64,000 nt of DNA from Pomphorhynchus laevis (GCA_012934845.2 WNNJ02002588.1:62001-126000), one strand, 5' to 3'; positions 24,101-31,619 are shown, counted from the first letter of the stretch. The notes: generated by a model from the sequence alone, not told the origin. Translations and numbers: made by a program.

Positions 24101-26616
24101 ATTATAAGTTATTAAAAAAAATAGTTTTGAACGTATATTTTACGTATCCTATATTTTAGATTAGCTTCTTTTACAGAAGCGAAATATTAAATTTACAATC
24201 AATCACGAACAATAGCAATCAATTGGATAATTTTTGCATATCAGATCAGCTAACTGAGTTTACGTTTACGTATTTTACAATTTATATATTTTAGTTAAAA
24301 TTTATAATTGAAATTGAAAATAAGTCAATTGTTTTGAATTGATTAATAAATAATATATGATGTATAAGAATAAGGAATATAGGTCACCAGGAGGAACTGC
24401 TTTTATTAATTTCCGGCCTCTATCTATCTCTTCAACATAACAGTCATGTCAATAATTTGTTCTGATTAAATTTGATTATCTGGTGTATCTTATTATAATA
24501 CAAAGCATTTTGTTTATTATCCATCCAAAAAAAGCATTACATAAAGAAGATTGTAAGGAATCTAACGAAAAACAGTTTGATTAGATAATTAGATAATAAT
24601 GCTAAGATTAACGAGTTTCACGCTGTATTGACACTAAAAACGGTAAAGTTTTTTAATTTACGTTTCTTCCAGAGCCCCGATTTATCCAGCTGATAAATCC
24701 AGCTGTGATATAAGTAGATCTAATCCGAATTAATACCTCGTAGCAAAGGTCACATATCTTTAACCAAGGTTACAGTCAAGGCAAGAAACACAAGGAATAA
24801 GAAAGGGACAGCGGAAGAAATGATGATGTTCTTTGCTTACCATATTAAGTGTTTATTTGTAAAAAATATTATATTTTCTTTTTTACTTTTAATTGGCTGT
24901 GAAAGTATTTTAAAAGTTCTTAGATTCAATACTGGGTTCATATGAAGTAAGCTGATAACGGATACTTCATGTGAGATTGAGGTCTTATCTAGATCAACCT
25001 ACACATAAATGGGTAGAAATTATCAGCCGAAACTTATAAAATATGGCTACTTATATCTGGCGAGAGTATCAAGCTTCTCTGATGTAACTTCTCTGATTGC
25101 TTTTCAAAGGTAAAACTTTAGTAAACTTTAGTTGCGCCATTAAAAACAAGAATTTTAAATTTTTAAGAATAAAAATATTACAATTTCCCCTTTGTTATTA
25201 CTATATTAGTATATTATAAAAACTTTTGCGTGTAATGGTTTGTTTATAAGGTCTTTGAAAATAAGATTATTACAATTTCCATTTTACATATATATTTATT
25301 GTGTATTAAGTAAATATATTTAGACTTGATAGCTATTGACTGGATATGTTCAAATTGTGAAAGCTAATTTAAAACAAATCATTATCTTTCAAATAATTAA
25401 ATATAATTATTTTATATAATTATTTATTTCATATATTTATTTTATATAATTAACTTTCATACTAACTAAATAGATCTACAGCAACAAAACAGAGTTTTTC
25501 AAGTATTAATTTCATTGAAATCTCCAATTGTGAAATATTACATTTTTGTAGAATTATTGAAGTGTCAATGAATTCAGAAAATTTATTACTAGTAAATTAT
25601 TGTTAATTGTATTTCGGGTGATTTGGTTTTAAATTTTGAAATGTCAAACTAACCTGCACTCCCGGACATATTTGGTCTGGCTTATAGTGAGCCAAACCCC
25701 GAGAGACATTTCCATCGCTATAACAACGGCGTTGTATTTGCTTCACAGACATATCTAATTTTTTCACGCTGTATAAGCACACTGCTCGATTTGAATTTCC
25801 TACATGGTGGTTGATCTCATTAATATGATCGATGATTTTATGGCGGTTTTCTTTGATAATTAAAACAGCAAAATATTCAACATCCAACGTGTTTTCATTT
25901 TGAAATAGTGTTTGGTCAATTAAATAACAACTATCGTTCTCCTTGTCACAGCCGAGTTGAAATTCAACAAGAGAACTCAACATGGACAAATCTTGCTTAC
26001 ACATTCGAGATACAATGAGCTTCCCGAACTCTGGATTTCGATATTCCTCGCTTACAAAATACATGTACTTTCCATGGTTAAAGGCAAATCTCCGGATTAC
26101 TTTCAAATTCTGGTAAGCCTCAATTGTCGGAACGGTGTGAACACAAGCTTTCTTTGAGTTTAAGCCGTCTCTTAGATGAGGTATCGCTAACCAGGAATTT
26201 CCTTGACTTAATGAGAAGCAGCAAAATGATCTTGTACTCATTGAAATATTGCTGAAAGAAAAGGCAGAACATAAATGATTATTGTTCATGAAATCCAGGA
26301 CTGTGTGAGTGACGGCTAACGTTCTTGATACCTTGGATGTAGCAATAGTACCTAATTTGAAACCTGTTCCAATATCATATATAGCACATGTAATTCCACA
26401 CACTATAGTCATGGATGAATCAAGCATATAAAACTTGGGCAAGTATCCCAGTTCTTCATTCAGTTCAATATTATTAAGGAGATGCAAGCTTCTATTATAG
26501 ATCATCAATCTACTTTTATCGGATATTATAACCTGTCCATTATGCATATTAATTGAAGTGAATTGATAATGCGCTTCTATTGAGAATACAAATAATAAGT
26601 TCATTAAAACATTCAT
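3075..26616 (-). CDS. plexin-like receptor, 16-exon gene (whole span)
   Basis: A single-pass semaphorin receptor of the plexin family is inferred. Plexins sit in the plasma membrane, bind semaphorins through a sema domain and signal through a split cytoplasmic RasGAP domain. I assembled 16 exons (listed separately) from GT/AG sites; all 15 junctions agree in phase and give about 1207 codons ending in TAA. Order: signal peptide (1-15), sema (about 16-411), linker with paired Cys (412-482), Cys-rich PSI-like segment (483-561), IPT pieces (562-835), membrane helix (about 838-861), divergent cytoplasmic region (862-1207). Family members are usually 1,700-2,000 residues, so this one is short: one PSI, at least one IPT and the C-terminal tail look reduced. 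The adjacent Arg pair of the GAP domain (LLRR) is kept near 995-996. Introns are bimodal: 43, 45, 48, 51 and 55 nt against 0.6-4.8 kb. The intact frame over 23 kb argues for a functional gene. A specialised or decaying paralogue cannot be excluded. Confidence 0.82.
3171..3335 (-). CDS. plexin-like gene exon 15: GAP second half, C-terminal part
   Basis: A 165-nt exon encoding LHLRYLQNFLLILIIKVINF, IFINKIKN and, later, LKSVNMHRYYTKSIL. The IK-xxx-F-x-F-x-I-x-KN spacing and the KS...RYY...I motif parallel VIKNPQFVFDIHKN and YKSWVERYYADI of plexins. The Arg of the usual LPLRFW is not kept. The AAAAG acceptor lacks a pyrimidine tract. The frame could read straight through to exon 16, since the 45-nt gap is a multiple of three without stops. 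Confidence 0.55.
4011..4060 (-). CDS. plexin-like gene exon 14
   Basis: A 50-nt exon (ATCCAG acceptor, ATT|GTAAAT donor, phase 1 to 0) encoding LSMLPISFEFDSEFVI. It resembles the plexin stretch SALPLAIKYMFDFLDE. Support comes from splice sites, phase and order relative to exons 13 and 15. Confidence 0.5.
4670..4721 (-). CDS. plexin-like gene exon 13: GAP second half, first helix
   Basis: A 52-nt exon (AAAAG acceptor, T|GTGTAG donor, phase 0 to 1) encoding HNVILFSLKAFVQPLTQ. It resembles the plexin helix TLQKFVDDLF. The donor is weaker than average. Alternatives one or two bases away break the phase with exon 14. Confidence 0.5.
4777..4837 (-). CDS. plexin-like gene exon 12: RBD-like segment
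   Basis: A 61-nt exon (TTTTAG acceptor, TCT|GTATAA donor, phase 2 to 0) encoding IYNCNFIFDRITNKIQNILS. The C-x-x-x-x-x-D-x-IT-xx-K-xx-IL spacing resembles the plexin Ras-binding insert (NCDTITQVKEKIL). The next intron is 55 nt. Confidence 0.6.
5223..5316. repeat. palindromic AT-rich tandem repeat
   Basis: Four copies of a roughly 23-26 bp unit whose core (AATATTATACGTAATATT) is itself a perfect palindrome. The array lies in intron 11 of the plexin-like gene, just beyond exon 11. Confidence 0.85.
5436..6623 (-). CDS. plexin-like gene exon 11: last IPT, membrane helix, juxtamembrane and divergent GAP first half
   Basis: A 1188-nt exon starting after CTAAG. The extracellular part opens with VYYFDSPQINF and AEGFVHNVSGG, like the last plexin IPT. 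A single helix (VIIISLVMILFIIAFAVTSI) follows at about residues 838-861. The cytoplasmic part has only weak plexin similarity: an ME...FRIFAFLVWYMNSKHLW stretch in the place of the LE...R..ASL helix, then CLLRRKSN, equal to the LLRR-T/S pair known to matter for plexin GAP activity, then DQYCVLSI. The frame reaches a TAA at 5432, but that TAA lies inside a consensus donor AA|GTAAGT. Splicing there continues the plexin pattern, so the stop is read as intronic. Confidence 0.78.
7690..7779 (-). pseudogene. possible decayed IPT exon in intron 10
   Basis: After a good acceptor (TTATCTTTTAG) the minus strand reads NEITLILNGN, a plausible IPT continuation of exon 10 in the right phase. It then meets TAG and, later, TAA before a Cys-Pro-Ile and a GT. 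Exon 10 splices in frame directly to exon 11, so the segment would be skipped. It may be an abandoned exon for the third IPT, or chance. Confidence 0.25.
8166..10817. mobile_element. 2.65-kb element with ~110-bp terminal inverted repeats, broken
   Basis: The arms 8166-8275 and 10706-10817 are close inverted copies, ending near CCAATTTTATTTG. A second, inner inverted repeat (about 9558-9691 against 9926-10061) encloses a 235-bp centre. Short degraded coding stretches of unknown family lie inside. I treat it as an old, inactive element of undetermined class, either a DNA transposon or a larger virus-like element with internal loss. Parts recur at 24775-25140. It sits in intron 10 of the plexin-like gene. 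Confidence 0.7.
10389..10460. repeat. TAATACC/TAATAATAC simple repeat
   Basis: Irregular microsatellite of ACCTAATAAT-type units inside the TIR element. Confidence 0.8.
11433..11600 (-). CDS. plexin-like gene exon 10: IPT second half and start of the next IPT
   Basis: A 168-nt exon (TCTAAG acceptor, AA|GTAAGT donor, phase 2 to 2). It encodes SASQTLQCQTTKLHKIGKHK, then IQIYAHDKSVIDSDFIYFAY and EDPSVLSISPMVSFEK. The C-x-T strand, the closing F-x-Y-x-DP and the next SISP opening match consecutive plexin IPT repeats. The phase joins exon 11 directly, leaving the following IPT nearly absent. Confidence 0.88.
12205..12828 (-). mobile_element. LINE 3' fragment (RT C-terminal region)
   Basis: Minus-strand open frame of about 200 codons with the conserved end of LINE polymerases: YLGAVFS, DIRSRIIKAGFAF, KTKIRIYSSIVRPVLLYGSE followed by CW, FERRCLRRI, RLRYLGHVLRM. 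The catalytic RT core is missing, so the copy is 5'-truncated. It lies in intron 9 of the plexin-like gene in the same orientation as the gene. Confidence 0.88.
13803..13927 (-). CDS. plexin-like gene exon 9: IPT/TIG domain, first half
   Basis: A 125-nt exon (TATAG acceptor, TG|GTAAGT donor). It encodes INSIRPNSGFLSGKTKISLQ followed by GYGLDN and GKSLC. This is the classic IPT opening: I-x-P-x-S-G-xx-S-G-x-T-x-I-x-L-x-G. It is the clearest single-domain hit in the gene. Confidence 0.9.
13979..14006 (-). CDS. plexin-like gene exon 8: 28-nt micro-exon
   Basis: A micro-exon between an AATATAG acceptor and a strong TT|GTAAGT donor. It encodes SKVRTYQQI after completing a split Gly codon. Phase 2 in and 0 out is exactly what joins exon 7 to exon 9. 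The intron after it is 51 nt. Confidence 0.6.
14424..15100. mobile_element. fold-back element with 17-bp sub-repeats in its ends
   Basis: The left end (14424-14466) has about 2.3, and the right end (15040-15100) about 3.6, copies of a 17-bp unit CCACTACTTCCRAATGC in opposite orientation. The arms are therefore inverted repeats made of short tandem units, as in Foldback-type elements. A 12-bp perfect hairpin (14588-14599 with 14611-14622) lies inside. No coding sequence was seen. Position: intron 7 of the plexin-like gene. Confidence 0.75.
15905..15957 (-). CDS. plexin-like gene exon 7: small linker exon
   Basis: A 53-nt exon (CTCTAG acceptor, GG|GTAATT donor, phase 0 to 2) encoding INYHDNKVVEDFNVKST. 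It is supported by splice sites, by phase, and by a position 43 nt from exon 6. It is too short to classify. It probably belongs to a shortened first IPT repeat. Confidence 0.6.
16001..16236 (-). CDS. plexin-like gene exon 6: Cys-rich PSI-like segment
   Basis: A 236-nt exon between a CTCTAG acceptor and an ATG|GTAATT donor. It encodes a cysteine cluster: VCNDRYKINFCGQSKPCSYD, then ICNCL, YLKCICNK and SLYCNSQ. Eight closely spaced Cys at this place correspond to a plexin PSI (cystine-rich) domain, although the usual CGWC core is not kept. Phase 1 in, 0 out. The next intron is 43 nt. Confidence 0.8.
16285..16359 (-). CDS. plexin-like gene exon 5: short beta-strand segment
   Basis: A 75-nt exon with acceptor TTCCAG and donor A|GTACGT, phase 1 to 1, encoding IESALFIDVIITRIGYSIIR and VPITS. 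Position and alternating hydrophobics match the plexin strand that precedes the second PSI-like domain. It is separated from exon 6 by an intron of only 48 nt. Confidence 0.75.
16533..16643 (-). other. possible cassette exon of the plexin-like gene
   Basis: Between exons 4 and 5, minus-strand DNA reads FNLMLLYNVNHFIRTMSLDG and on to DNDIFQPK. It could be spliced with an AAG acceptor (16644-16646) and a GTTAAA donor. Its length is 111 nt and its phases (1 in, 1 out) let it be included or skipped without breaking the frame. The acceptor lacks a good pyrimidine tract. The same frame also opens further upstream with an ATG at 16696, so this may be chance coding. Confidence 0.3.
16930..17210. repeat. 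dispersed repeat with ~28-bp minisatellite, copy 1
   Basis: A leader (AAATTAATTGGATATTATAG... and CAGCTAGTAAGTAGCT) is followed by degenerate copies of a 28-bp unit containing AATCATCAGCAAATCTTCAT. The same leader plus array recurs at 19285-19510. This copy carries about three diverged units. Confidence 0.8.
17780..18500 (+). mobile_element. RTE-like LINE fragment
   Basis: The plus strand retains late LINE polymerase motifs interrupted by stops and frameshifts: a DLFHEISECINAT...KW..T.GVLCYLK block, KIYRTVISPVALYGAE and WP, RLAVMQTKMLRW, LDHAQNDVIRFRYGVSPI. These are the standard RTE/R4-type endings. The insertion runs antisense to the host gene in intron 4. Confidence 0.8.
18954..19092 (-). 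CDS. plexin-like gene exon 4: inter-domain segment
   Basis: A 139-nt exon (CCTAG acceptor, CAG|GTGAAT donor, phase 0 to 1). It encodes VGFIDLPIDGIASIQEV, then a VVCRLSSN...VPLVV...SCLV pattern with two cysteines. This resembles the plexin segment between PSI domains, where a Cys-x-Leu strand and a ...C strand form an IPT-like fold. No PSI domain is recognisable between it and the sema domain, which is unusual. Confidence 0.8.
19285..19510. repeat. dispersed repeat with ~28-bp minisatellite, copy 2
   Basis: Same leader as at 16930, followed from about 19407 by four well-kept 28-bp units (ATAATCATCAGCAAATCTTC core). Higher unit identity here than in copy 1 suggests recent array expansion. Confidence 0.82.
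19836..19915 (-). CDS. plexin-like gene exon 3: last sema strand
   Basis: An 80-nt exon between an ATAG acceptor and an AAG|GTATAC donor. It encodes VMMKPCSPVDFLFDTHTSN and a short ILLNCNGK tail. The FD.HTSNIL pattern resembles the final sema strand of plexins (normally followed by a PSI domain). Phases 1 in and 0 out fit both neighbours. Confidence 0.72.
20263..20476. mobile_element. fold-back (MITE-like) repeat, copy 1
   Basis: The arms start TAAAGAATTATTGGAGCTGG and end in the inverted CCAATAATTTTTTATCA. They are roughly 85 bp each, with GATATTTCGCTAAC and its complement GTTAGCGAAATATC. No coding sequence. The family recurs at 21205-21430 and 31782-32007, with lone right arms near 20672-20732, 20884-20962 and 32290-32333. 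Confidence 0.8.
21043..21670. repeat. 628-bp duplicated block, intronic copy
   Basis: Near-identical (one difference noticed, in the last 25 bp) to 31620-32247. It begins TTGAGGTCACCTAAAGGAAC, contains a complete fold-back copy (21205-21430) and a conserved tail, and ends at GTTATAAAAT. The flanks differ. This copy is in intron 2 of the plexin-like gene. Confidence 0.92.
23185..23374 (-). CDS. plexin-like gene exon 2: end of sema domain
   Basis: Begins after an acceptor ending TTTAG, phase 0, and encodes SDHVDEDICIPP, then MDYPYPLGSD. The pattern Cys then YPLG is typical of the last sema blade of plexins. It continues through VSIRYLNELQMMTFVVKND to a G|GTAAAA donor (phase 1). A competing donor four bases upstream would run into a stop in exon 3, so it is rejected. 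An open frame continues some 25 codons into the intron. Confidence 0.85.
23457..23880 (-). mobile_element. tRNA-derived SINE flanked by a perfect 112-bp inverted repeat
   Basis: Read on the minus strand from 23756, the unit has a tRNA-like head (box-A-like GTAGCGTTGAATCGAG region, box-B-like GAGTTCAAATCC), an internal GGTCTGGGTCAGCAGC block, and a tail ending AATATTGTGCCACAAC. The plus strand then repeats the last 112 bases perfectly (23768-23879), so the ends form an inverted repeat with no mismatch. No open reading frame. Pol III transcription is inferred from the boxes. Intron 1 of the plexin-like gene. Confidence 0.85.
24243..24545 (-). mobile_element. 3' region of the Penelope-like RT element, degraded copy
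   Basis: Carries the shared terminal word CAGCTAACTGAG..ACGTATTT, the AT-rich body, ATGTATAAGAATAAGGA, the GGTCACCAGGAGGAACTGCT block and the distal TAATACAAAGCATTTTGTTT. The pseudoknot-forming core is eroded. Confidence 0.75.
24775..25140. mobile_element. second copy of part of the 8.2-10.8 kb TIR element
   Basis: Matches 8904-9200 (CAAGAAACACAAGGAATAAG onward) and then the sequence found beyond the element at about 10880, TTTTCAAAGGTAAAACTTTA. The element is inactive. This copy is internally shortened and lies in intron 1 of the plexin-like gene. Confidence 0.75.
25654..26616 (-). CDS. plexin-like gene exon 1: signal peptide and most of the sema domain
   Basis: Residues 1-321. The ATG at 26616 follows an in-frame TGA and opens a hydrophobic leader (NLLFVFSIEA), so it is taken as the start. 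Sema blade signatures are visible: a KFYML...VCGITCAIYD stretch, RFAFNHGKYMYFVSEEY, CDKENDSCYL, and SNRAVCLYSV followed by RRCYSDGN and QICPGVQ, matching the late sema strands of plexins. The exon ends in phase 0 at CAG|GTTAGT. The open frame runs past the donor for 17 codons, which I treat as intron because exon 2 continues the family pattern exactly. Confidence 0.85.
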
Positions 26617-26682
26617 TTGTCATTCCGGATAAATAACAAAATCCGAATTCGAATTCTACTTAATGCTGCATTATCTAGAATA

Positions 26683-26708
26683 TCTAGAATATCTAGAATA
26701 TCTAGAAA
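26683..26708. repeat. short tandem repeat of TATCTAGAA
   Basis: Three to four copies of a 9-bp unit some 70 bases upstream of the plexin-like start codon, in the likely 5' untranslated or promoter region. Confidence 0.75.
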
Positions 26709-27290
26709 TCGAATTAATAAATGAGTAAACAATCTGCGAAACTTACGATTAACACGATAAGAATAAGCAAAAACATTAAAAACAATCTTTGTCAGTCAAC
26801 TGATGAAAACAATGCTTCATTAAAGAGAGTATACTTAAGTTGCATTTTTATGGACATAATATGTACAAGTGGGACTAACTCAATTCGTTATGCCAATTTG
26901 CATATTGATAATATATCAATAGGTTATATAATCTGATATACCTGCCAAGTGATAGTAACTATTAGTAAACACCATCGTTTTAACGTAGTTATCTAAACTA
27001 ACTTCAATGAATTGGATGTGTACACATTTTGGAAATTATTGAATCAAAATATATTTAAAGTATCAGTAAAATTGTGGAAATACTAGAACGATAACTTTGC
27101 ATATCACAAAAAATAATTCTTATCGTAAAAAATCCATAACTTTAAAAGACTTTTTTAAAGACTTTTGCTATCATTAAAATAATTATTTAAATAAATTAAT
27201 GGCCAACCAAATAAGATTTAAAAATATAGCATAAAAACTTTATTTTCAAAATAAAGTTTGTTATAATAATGATATTGTGTCGGAGTAAAT
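26709..27290. other. upstream flank of the plexin-like gene, no gene seen
   Basis: AT-rich. A 71-codon plus-strand open frame (26721-26936) has no recognisable motif and no codon-bias support. The promoter presumably lies here, but no distinctive element was found. Confidence 0.4.
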
Positions 27291-27294
27291 AAAA

Positions 27295-28520
27295 AATATA
27301 AAAATAAAAAAATATAAATCAACGATACTATAAAATGTGTATTGTATAAGGAGTTTAAGCATTGAGAGGAATAATAAAATAAATTATTGTTTGTAAATTT
27401 TGACTATTACATGTCAGCAGCCACATAAAATTCTACTAATCAGATCACTGAGACTACGTACAATTTATATATATAAATTGTATATATAAATTTATATATA
27501 CAATTTATATTTAGTTCAAGTTAAAATTCAAAATTAAAAAAAAACCTAAAATATAAATTGTATAAAATATCCATTGTATAAAATATCCATTGTATAAAAT
27601 ATTAATTGTATAAAATCTTATCTAATTATTTATTATTTATCTTTATTTTTCAGCTATATATAGTATAAATTACGTAAACTCAGTTATCTGATCTGATTAA
27701 TTACTAAGTTAATCCGATTAATCACAAAGTTAAAATAAAATTCAATTTTTATGAAAATATTAATAAATAACAAACGTTGAATCAGAACAGGATTAGAGGT
27801 CATCAGGAGGAACTTTAAAATGTTAAAATATTATAAAATAAATATAAATTATAAATAATTGTTATAAGATTTTATATAACTTATATCAAGTCAAAATAAA
27901 AAAAATGAAATTTAAAATAAAAGTCAATTTCATGAATTGACTAATAAATAGGATGCGATGTATCAGAATAAGGATTATCGGTCATCATGAAGAACTGCTA
28001 TGTTTATCAAAGCTTATAGTTTCTAAAGCTTATATTGTTTATTATCCATAAAGTTGATAAATAGTTTAAAAAATTTTAATAATAAAAATTATGATTTATA
28101 TATTGTAAATTTAATATTTTTATAATATTTTCTTGATGCATAATTCAACATTATGAGAGAAGGAAAATCCATAAAACTTACTTGAAAATTAACAGAAACA
28201 TAACAGTCGTATCAATAATACATAGTTTCAGTATTTCCCAGAGTATATATTACCGGGAAAACAAAGTTCATAGGTCAATAATAACTTGTCAATAGAACAA
28301 ATCTGATCAGTATACTGAGTCTATGTATTTTATACGATAAAATAAAAAATGTATAATAAAAATAAAAAATATAAATCAACGATACTATAAAAGGTATATT
28401 GTATAAGGAGTTTAAGCATTGAGAGGAATAATAAAATAAATTATTGTTCACAAATTTTGACTATTGCATGTCAGCAGCCACATAAAATTCTACTAATCAG
28501 ATAACTGAGACTACGTAATT
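27295..28520. repeat. direct repeats ending in the Penelope-like terminal word
   Basis: 27295-27470 and 28355-28515 are near-identical direct copies (both include GGAGTTTAAGCATTGAGAGG and CATGTCAGCAGCCACATAAA) ending in AATCAGAT.ACTGAGACTACG. The DNA between holds inverted fragments of the Penelope-like 3' region (27670-27830, 27900-28020), one starting from the reverse word CGTAAACTCAGTTATCTG. This is a nest of truncated insertions. Confidence 0.7.
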
Positions 28521-30363
28521 TATACTATAAATAAATTAAAAATAAAGATAAATTATAAATAATTATATAAGATTGTATACAATTTATATTTATATAAATT
28601 TATCAAAGCTTTATAAGCTTTATCAAAGCTTATAATTTCTAAAGCGTATAATCGTTTGTATATTGCAAGAAAGTTATATATTGAAAGAATGTTAATTTCG
28701 TTATTTGTCTCATTTTACATCATTTAATATAAAGAAAATTAGTTGATCGAAATTTTGATCACTTAAGAGCTCGTGCAAATTGTCCAATTTTGGCGTTTTC
28801 ATAGTCAACAATGATGTAAGATCAACAAAACAAATGTATGTAAATTAGCAAAATCATTAGTTTCCACGCTGTATGTATGCTATTGTAATGTCATTTATCA
28901 CAGGTAGGTAAACGTGGGCACTCAGCCCGGATCCGTCCCGTCGAGCATTTTTACCTGGGACATCGCTAAAATTTGAGATGATACATACTGATATATCAGT
29001 TTTAGTTTATCTGACCATTCAATTAAGATCAGAATGAAAATATGCCCACCGAAGTGTCAAAGCGTGTCCATCGCGGTCATGTATGTTTGCGAAATTGTCA
29101 TATACAGATCGTACACTGTGTCGATTAACTTATAGATTAATGTTATGTAATCAATTAAATATCAACTATTCCTTGAATTTATTTTAATTGATTTTAGTTT
29201 GTTGGTCACAAAGGAAACTCTCATGGCTGTCTGGTCATATAAATATACATTATATAAGTTAGCATTCCGGATTTAATATTTTCAGATTGCCTTTTTATTT
29301 TATATTGATTTTATTATCAGATTGCCTTAAGACCAACTAGAAGTAAAAATTATACATGTTTGTTTTAATAAAACTTTAATTCCATGATCAAGAACGCAAC
29401 ATTCATGAGTTGGTAGATGCTAAATCCAATAATTTTATCGATTATTTAGTTTTAAATAATCAATATATTTAGTTTTAAATAACCAAATCTGAGTTATAAT
29501 TTTATAGATCACTCCGATCAGCTATCATGTAGGATTAACATTAATAGGTAAAATTGAAAATGTAAACGTAATTGTAATTGAAAAAATAATTAAAATGAAA
29601 AATATATATTATGCATATTTTTATACGAATCTACTATATCAAATGCCAAATCATTTAAGTTTTATGCAACAGAAGAATGCAAAAAATATTCTTACGACAT
29701 TTAATAAATTATTCGGAAATACAGCATGCGCCTGGCCAAGTTTTCACATTTACCATTCGATAAAAGCAAGTGCCCGAAATTAGTTTTATCTGTGTAAACT
29801 CCATTAACTACGTAGCTTACGCTTCAAATCATTGAAAGTTTTAGCTACATATATCATCTACACGCTAAAACATCATTAGGGTATTAATTACTTATAACAC
29901 TACAAGCCAATGAGAAATTGTATGTTGTTACATACATAAAAGGATACTCATTTACAAGCTTAGATTTTATCTGTAAATTATACAATCAATTTAAAAGAAA
30001 TCAATCAGCAGGAGAAATGCGAGTAATGATGAAAATCTACAGAATACTTTAATTACCTTTTCCTGTTGTGCCATTTTCAAACATTGAAAGAGCACAAATG
30101 CCAATACATACAGCAGCTGACAATTTACATAATAACTTTACTAAGTAAATCTTTCAATCCTTTGTGTATTGCCTTTCGACATGTAAATTATCTTTAACGT
30201 TTTAAAAGATCATTTTTAACTGGATTGATGCTCAATTTGCAGCACCGAGTCTATAAAATTTCTGCAATTAACAAAATAAAAGTAATTACATTTAGTATTT
30301 GATATCGAAATGGAAGATCAAGCAAGATTTGGTCTTTCTAATTTTTACAATAAAGAATTTTTC
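28521..30363. other. AT-rich stretch with a small GC-rich island
   Basis: No gene supported; a 62-codon open frame at 29595 has no recognisable content. A GC-rich segment at 28902-28972, with GGGC/GCCC and GTCCC/GGGAC complementarities, stands out from its surroundings. Confidence 0.4.
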
Positions 30364-31370
30364 AAATAAATTAAATCAGCTAACTGAGTCTACGTATTTA
30401 ATATAATTATAAAATAAACAAAACATAATAATGCTAAATCAAAATTTTAATAATTAAATAATAAAATTAATAATTGTTTTTAGATTTTCTATAATTTAAA
30501 TCAAGTTAAAATAAAAAATTGAAATTTAAAATAAACGTCATTTTTATGAATTGACTAATAAATAACAGACGTTGTATCAGAATAAGAATTAGAGGTCATC
30601 AGGAGGAACTGCTATGCTATCAGGTTTCGGCCCCTAACTCCTCTACCCAACATAGCAGCGGGGCCAAATACATGCTAATGATGTATTTCCTCTGAAATAA
30701 CTATCTAGTATCTTATTCTAATACAAAGTATATTATTTATTATCCATCCATAAAAATTTGCCACTTAAGAGTTTAAATTTATTCTTTATATTATTGTGTT
30801 GATTTATATATTTTACTATTTTCTGCTTGATGTTATTTTTATAGTAACCTAGTTTAAAATATGCATCTATTAAATTATTTAAATGATTTTGAAGAAAACC
30901 AATATCATTACATATTGTTGCAATTCTTAAAATTTCATTATTTAATGTATTATATTTTATATTATATGGTATGCATGAATGCTCATGCAAAAATATGTTT
31001 CTTGTAAATTTAAATATGTCATCTTTACGATATAAATTAATAGTAGTTTTAGTTAATGTTAATTTAATGTTCATATCTAGATATACACCTTCTTTATCAT
31101 TAATATTGGTTTTGCTAAGAATCAGGCTTTCTGGATAAATGTGTGAATATTTATGCATGAATGCTCATGCAAAAATAAGTTTTTTTGTAATGTATTATTA
31201 ATGTATATAATAATCTTTATGAATTTAAATTTTAAAGTTAAAATTTATTTTTAACAATATTTTGTTGATTTATATATTTAAATATATTCTGTTTGATTTT
31301 ATTTTTATAGTACCCTAGTTTAAAATATGCATCATTTAATTATTTAAATGATTTTAAATGATTTTAATAC
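30364..31370 (-). mobile_element. Penelope-like RT element, 3' half (5'-truncated)
   Basis: Minus-strand frame 31158-30733 holds the post-catalytic part of the polymerase: IYPESLIL, YLDMNIKLTL, NLYRKDDIFKF, HEHSCIPYNIKYN, NEILRI..ICNDI. Downstream (30725-30366) is the 3' region with the structured segment and the terminal word ATCAGCTAACTGAGTCTACG. Bases 31215-31370 repeat part of the coding region in degraded form. The family is assigned to Penelope-like or endonuclease-less RTs from motif order. No endonuclease was seen. Confidence 0.78.
30595..30700. other. pseudoknot-capable RNA segment in the 3' region
   Basis: CTGCTATG (30609-30616) pairs with CATAGCAG (30651-30658), and GGCCCC (30629-30634) pairs with GGGGCC (30660-30665). 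The two helices cross, an H-type pseudoknot. A further hairpin AAATACAT/ATGTATTT (30666-30673, 30681-30688) and an outer pair TCATCAGGAGGAA against TTCCTCTGA enclose it. The copy at 52121-52176 keeps both helices (GGTCCC with GGGGCC, one wobble on the plus strand). Confidence 0.6.
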
Positions 31371-31619
31371 ATCTACTTTGTATTATATTATCGGATTTGT
31401 TCTCTGTTATTATCAAATCTTAATTAATTAATTCAGTTATAATTATACACTTTTAATTAATTTGCATTATATACAAATTAATTAAAAATAAACATTTTAA
31501 TCTTAAGATTTTTTATAATTTAGTTTAACGAATTAATATAATCAAATTAGATAAGATTACTCAAATCTCATTAATCCTATCAAATCAGATATTATAAACT
31601 AAATAAAAAATATTAAGAT

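Noticed and set aside
26721-26936. 71-codon plus-strand open frame upstream of the plexin-like gene
   Set aside because: Lys/Ile/Asn-rich, as expected for AT-rich chance frames; no splice or domain support.
30595-30700. Calling the 3'-region pseudoknot an HDV-like ribozyme
   Set aside because: The strand order agrees, but helices P3 and P4 and an active-site C could not be placed. It is kept only as a structured segment.
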